Shown: positions 14,901 through 16,162 of the stretch, in pieces
Numbering within the stretch: position 1 is the first letter of the stretch
How the letters are laid out: each line of letters begins with the position of its first letter
NCBI GenBank assembly: GCA_030824295.1
Contig: JAVBYA010000049.1
Location: 1-16,162, forward strand
Direction of reading: 5' to 3'
Source: Bacteroidota bacterium
GTDB lineage: Bacteria; Bacteroidota; Ignavibacteria; UBA10030; UBA8401
Length of the DNA: 16,162 nucleotides
Program-made: the position numbers and the translations under genes
The notes under the pieces: generated by a model
Told to the model about the DNA's origin: nothing
The model's database searches: none
The model's input: only the letters and a program-made list of their open reading frames with translations

Positions 14901-16162
14901 GATATCCGAACTGATGAATGCAGAACATTGGTCGCTGAAATTCGGCGGGGTCGCGCCGTTCATTGCCATCGGCTCGATCTCTCCGACGGTGACACCGAGC
15001 GATTCAAATGCCGCTTCTTCGATGAACGACCCGGTGCCGGCGGAGCAGGCCTCATTCATCGCATAATCGGACGGGACACCGTTCACCAGAAAGGTGTACT
15101 TTGCATCCTGTCCGCCGATCTCATAGATCGTATCCACCGACGGATCGAAATGTGTTGCCGCGGTTGCATGGGCAATGATCTCATTGACAATACCGTGCGT
15201 CAACGCGTGCAGTCCTGCGATCTGTCTGCCCGAACCGGTCGTGCCGATACCCGCGATCGTGATCCGTTGCGGGACGGACCGGAGCAGTTCAGCATAACAA
15301 TCACGGGAGGCTTTGATCGGGTTACCGTGCGTATACAGATAGACCTTCCCGACAACAGCATTGTCGCTGCACCGGAGCAGTACGGCCTTGGTCGTTGTCG
15401 AGCCGACATCGATTCCGAGGATGCAGCGGTCGCCGTCGTTCGCAGCGGATAGATCGAACGAATGGAAGGTGACGTTATGCCTGAATTGTTCCAGCGGCTG
15501 ATGGAATTGGAATGAACTCGCCTTCTGAATGAACACTTCCGACAACGAGCGTATCGGCTTGACAGCGCTGCTGATGCCGTACAGCGCAGCACCGAGCGCT
15601 TCAAAATATGTCGCTTCCTCCGGAACGATGATGCTGCCGTTCTTCTGCTGCAGATAGGACATCACCCCTTTATTGAGCGTGACCCCTCCGACAGCGAGGA
15701 TCGTTCCTTCCCGTACTCCGGAAAGCAGCTCTTCGACCTTCTCCGACATCATCAGGGCCAGTCCGGCGGTCACATCGCTTTTGGGAACCCCTTTGTTCAG
15801 GGCATGGGTGCAGTCCGATTTGCAGAAGACGGAGCATCGGCCGGAGACCTTGAACGGTTCTTCGCTCAACGGCGTCGCTGCAAACTCTTCGATATCCATG
15901 TTCACGCGCTTCAGCTGCTGCAGGAAGAATTCCCCTGTTCCGGAAGCGCATTGGTTCTTGGAAAGGACCGTGGTGATCTTCTTCTCTTCATCCAGGGTAT
16001 AGACCATGAACGTCTCACCCCCCAGGCTTGCGATACCGGTGATCTGTCCGCCGCCGAGGTATTTTTGTGCGACAAAGGAGAACGCGATCTCGGTCGCTTC
16101 CGGTTCAGAGATGACCGTAAGGTCCAGCAGGTCACGGAATTTCCTTCCTGTGACGACCGTGG
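11964..16162 (-). CDS. Multidomain acyl-CoA dehydratase activase (BadF/BcrA/HgdC type with dehydratase-like domains; 5' end outside window)
   Basis: The frame is open to the right edge and the residues before the first ATG (16007) are typical of the family (TGRKFRDLLDLTVISEPEAT, GITGIASLGGET-like), so the start lies beyond the window; 1,398 residues are visible. Numbering from the 16007 ATG. Activase domain 1 (end only) has C20 in CASGTG and C58 in GRCSVF. Activase domain 2 is complete: GIDVGSTTTKA near 198-208, GGQDAKY, C321 in ACSAGTG and C361 in DQCSAF. These Cys pairs are where HgdC-type ATPases bind the bridging 4Fe-4S cluster. Then come a Cys-rich linker (CAGGKEKCDRQC), a DUF2229-like region with YCYPCQLS (about 600), and dehydratase D-subunit-like parts with NYSCAPDS (about 820), LDGHTADAGINTRID, NCRLGQYPVFL and FGCMPTRFAES (about 1244). 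The family uses ATP to push an electron into 2-hydroxyacyl-CoA dehydratases or benzoyl-CoA reductases. The partner of such giant proteins is generally unknown, and no separate HgdA/HgdB gene is visible. Confidence 0.92.
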   Translation of the reverse strand, partial: TVVTGRKFRDLLDLTVISEPEATEIAFSFVAQKYLGGGQITGIASLGGETFMVYTLDEEKKITTVLSKNQCASGTGEFFLQQLKRVNMDIEEFAATPLSEEPFKVSGRCSVFCKSDCTHALNKGVPKSDVTAGLALMMSEKVEELLSGVREGTILAVGGVTLNKGVMSYLQQKNGSIIVPEEATYFEALGAALYGISSAVKPIRSLSEVFIQKASSFQFHQPLEQFRHNVTFHSFDLSAANDGDRCILGIDVGSTTTKAVLLRCSDNAVVGKVYLYTHGNPIKASRDCYAELLRSVPQRITIAGIGTTGSGRQIAGLHALTHGIVNEIIAHATAATHFDPSVDTIYEIGGQDAKYTFLVNGVPSDYAMNEACSAGTGSFIEEAAFESLGVTVGEIEPMAMNGATPPNFSDQCSAFISSDIKTALQENLSKENIIAGLVYSICMNYVNRVRGTRQVGDKIFMQGGVCYNKAIPIAMAALTGSQIIVPPEPGLMGAFGVALEIKKRIDLGVLPEGSYSLAELAQREVVYKDPFICAGGKEKCDRQCSINRIEVLGRTYPFGGACNKYYNTISQQTYESDRYDFVQRRHKATFIQYAPPGALASDARSVGINQTFHTHTLYPLYYNFFTRLGFRVVLSDTVEEGTQHRELTSYCYPCQLSIGLFQNLLQKNTDYIFVPQILEMQTGDEGYQRLDFNCTCAFLSEEPLFLQQAYKDKPLKGRFVAPILNFANGLLTETAKFIEMARAMGVDDEQTVSEAYCYAVQMQEAYQEHLFSIGRDVMALLEKDPDAAAMVLIGRPYNAFTDLANKGIPQKFASRGVYIVPFDLFDYRKETVDEDQYWEGSKKILKAAKIIARHPQLFATYITNYSCAPDSMTIPQFRKAVGAKPTLTLELDGHTADAGINTRIDAALDIIQNYRKLRLVQEQQEKPFSIATVKLDGTSSFFVSSDGEEIPLNDPRVVVIVPSMGDLSVKLFAANLRFYGYNAIALPEGNDDILRYGRANATGKECLPLLLLAGSLLDFLENQWDKKSYVAYFIAQGAGNCRLGQYPVFLRELIKRKKIPNVATMVLMNEDGFAGLGPDIAMTGIQSLIAADVLDDVRSGIMANAARPEEGLRIFNEEFSKLLEQNEHAPQKLPNALRTFSAAIHKRVPAKTKIGDARYIAMVGEIYVRRDHFAHKYLNKRFAEKGFILKDAYLTEWIFYVDYLLKLKLLEAEHSFKKKYERALRIFFMRIAEFRVKSTLVRTGYYKFAFTDIESVLKHSKHIIPLDCKGEPGLTLGIAMHEIIEKYCGVVNLGPFGCMPTRFAESVSLPEMNIKNKIAAKRLNDPSYALPEYFHDEMHLPFLTIETDGTVYPQAIEARIETFLLHCGRMAQLMDRMKHSRRISKFWMKAAALFGITR

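Noticed and set aside
12024..15452. A 1,142-codon open frame on the + strand
   Set aside because: It lies wholly antisense to the activase gene, whose motifs are unmistakable. Its protein is rich in Arg, Asp, His and Ile in the pattern expected from the reverse of a GC-rich coding strand, and no family is recognisable.

Overview
The window reads as ordinary chromosomal sequence of a moderately GC-rich, diderm (outer-membrane) bacterium. A ClpC-type unfoldase, an outer-membrane protein with a short SLH-like N-terminal region and a Wzi-like barrel, and a giant 2-hydroxyacyl-CoA dehydratase activase point, tentatively, to the Bacteroidota/Chlorobiota side (Ignavibacteria- or Kapabacteria-like), probably an organism able to live without oxygen. 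This placement is inference from gene content; no marker here settles it.

Left block, + strand (1-4949): the 3' part of mutS (its start lies before the window), a five-helix membrane sulfatase-fold protein resembling EptA-type phosphoethanolamine transferases, and a DinB-fold protein. Gaps are 16 and 11 nt, so this is probably one transcript. The mutS reading frame carries an extra segment of about 43 codons made of two palindromic dispersed repeats. Directly after dinB, and contributing its stop codon, lies a purine-rich array of eight 26-bp units, each built of three octamers. A perfect 13-bp hairpin ends the block and also serves the convergent clpC.

Middle block (5340-8548): clpC on the - strand, then a 277-bp divergent promoter region, then tRNA-Asn(GUU) on the + strand. 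The two promoters carry the same -35 and -10 hexamers with the same 17-nt spacing. A 98-bp element with perfect 12-bp inverted ends abuts the tRNA 3' end and shares sequence with the mutS insert. About 215 further bases hold no recognisable gene.

Right block (8549-16162): a cobalamin-binding-type radical SAM enzyme (+), convergent with a - strand pair. That pair is a 5'-truncated, multidomain acyl-CoA dehydratase activase of at least 1,398 residues, followed after 49 nt by the Wzi-like outer-membrane protein. The genes of the window are mostly housekeeping. The most unusual content is the repeat biology: a repeat domesticated inside a mismatch-repair gene, a hierarchical purine array, and a TIR-bounded element after a tRNA. 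I see no defence system, CRISPR, transposase or integrase.
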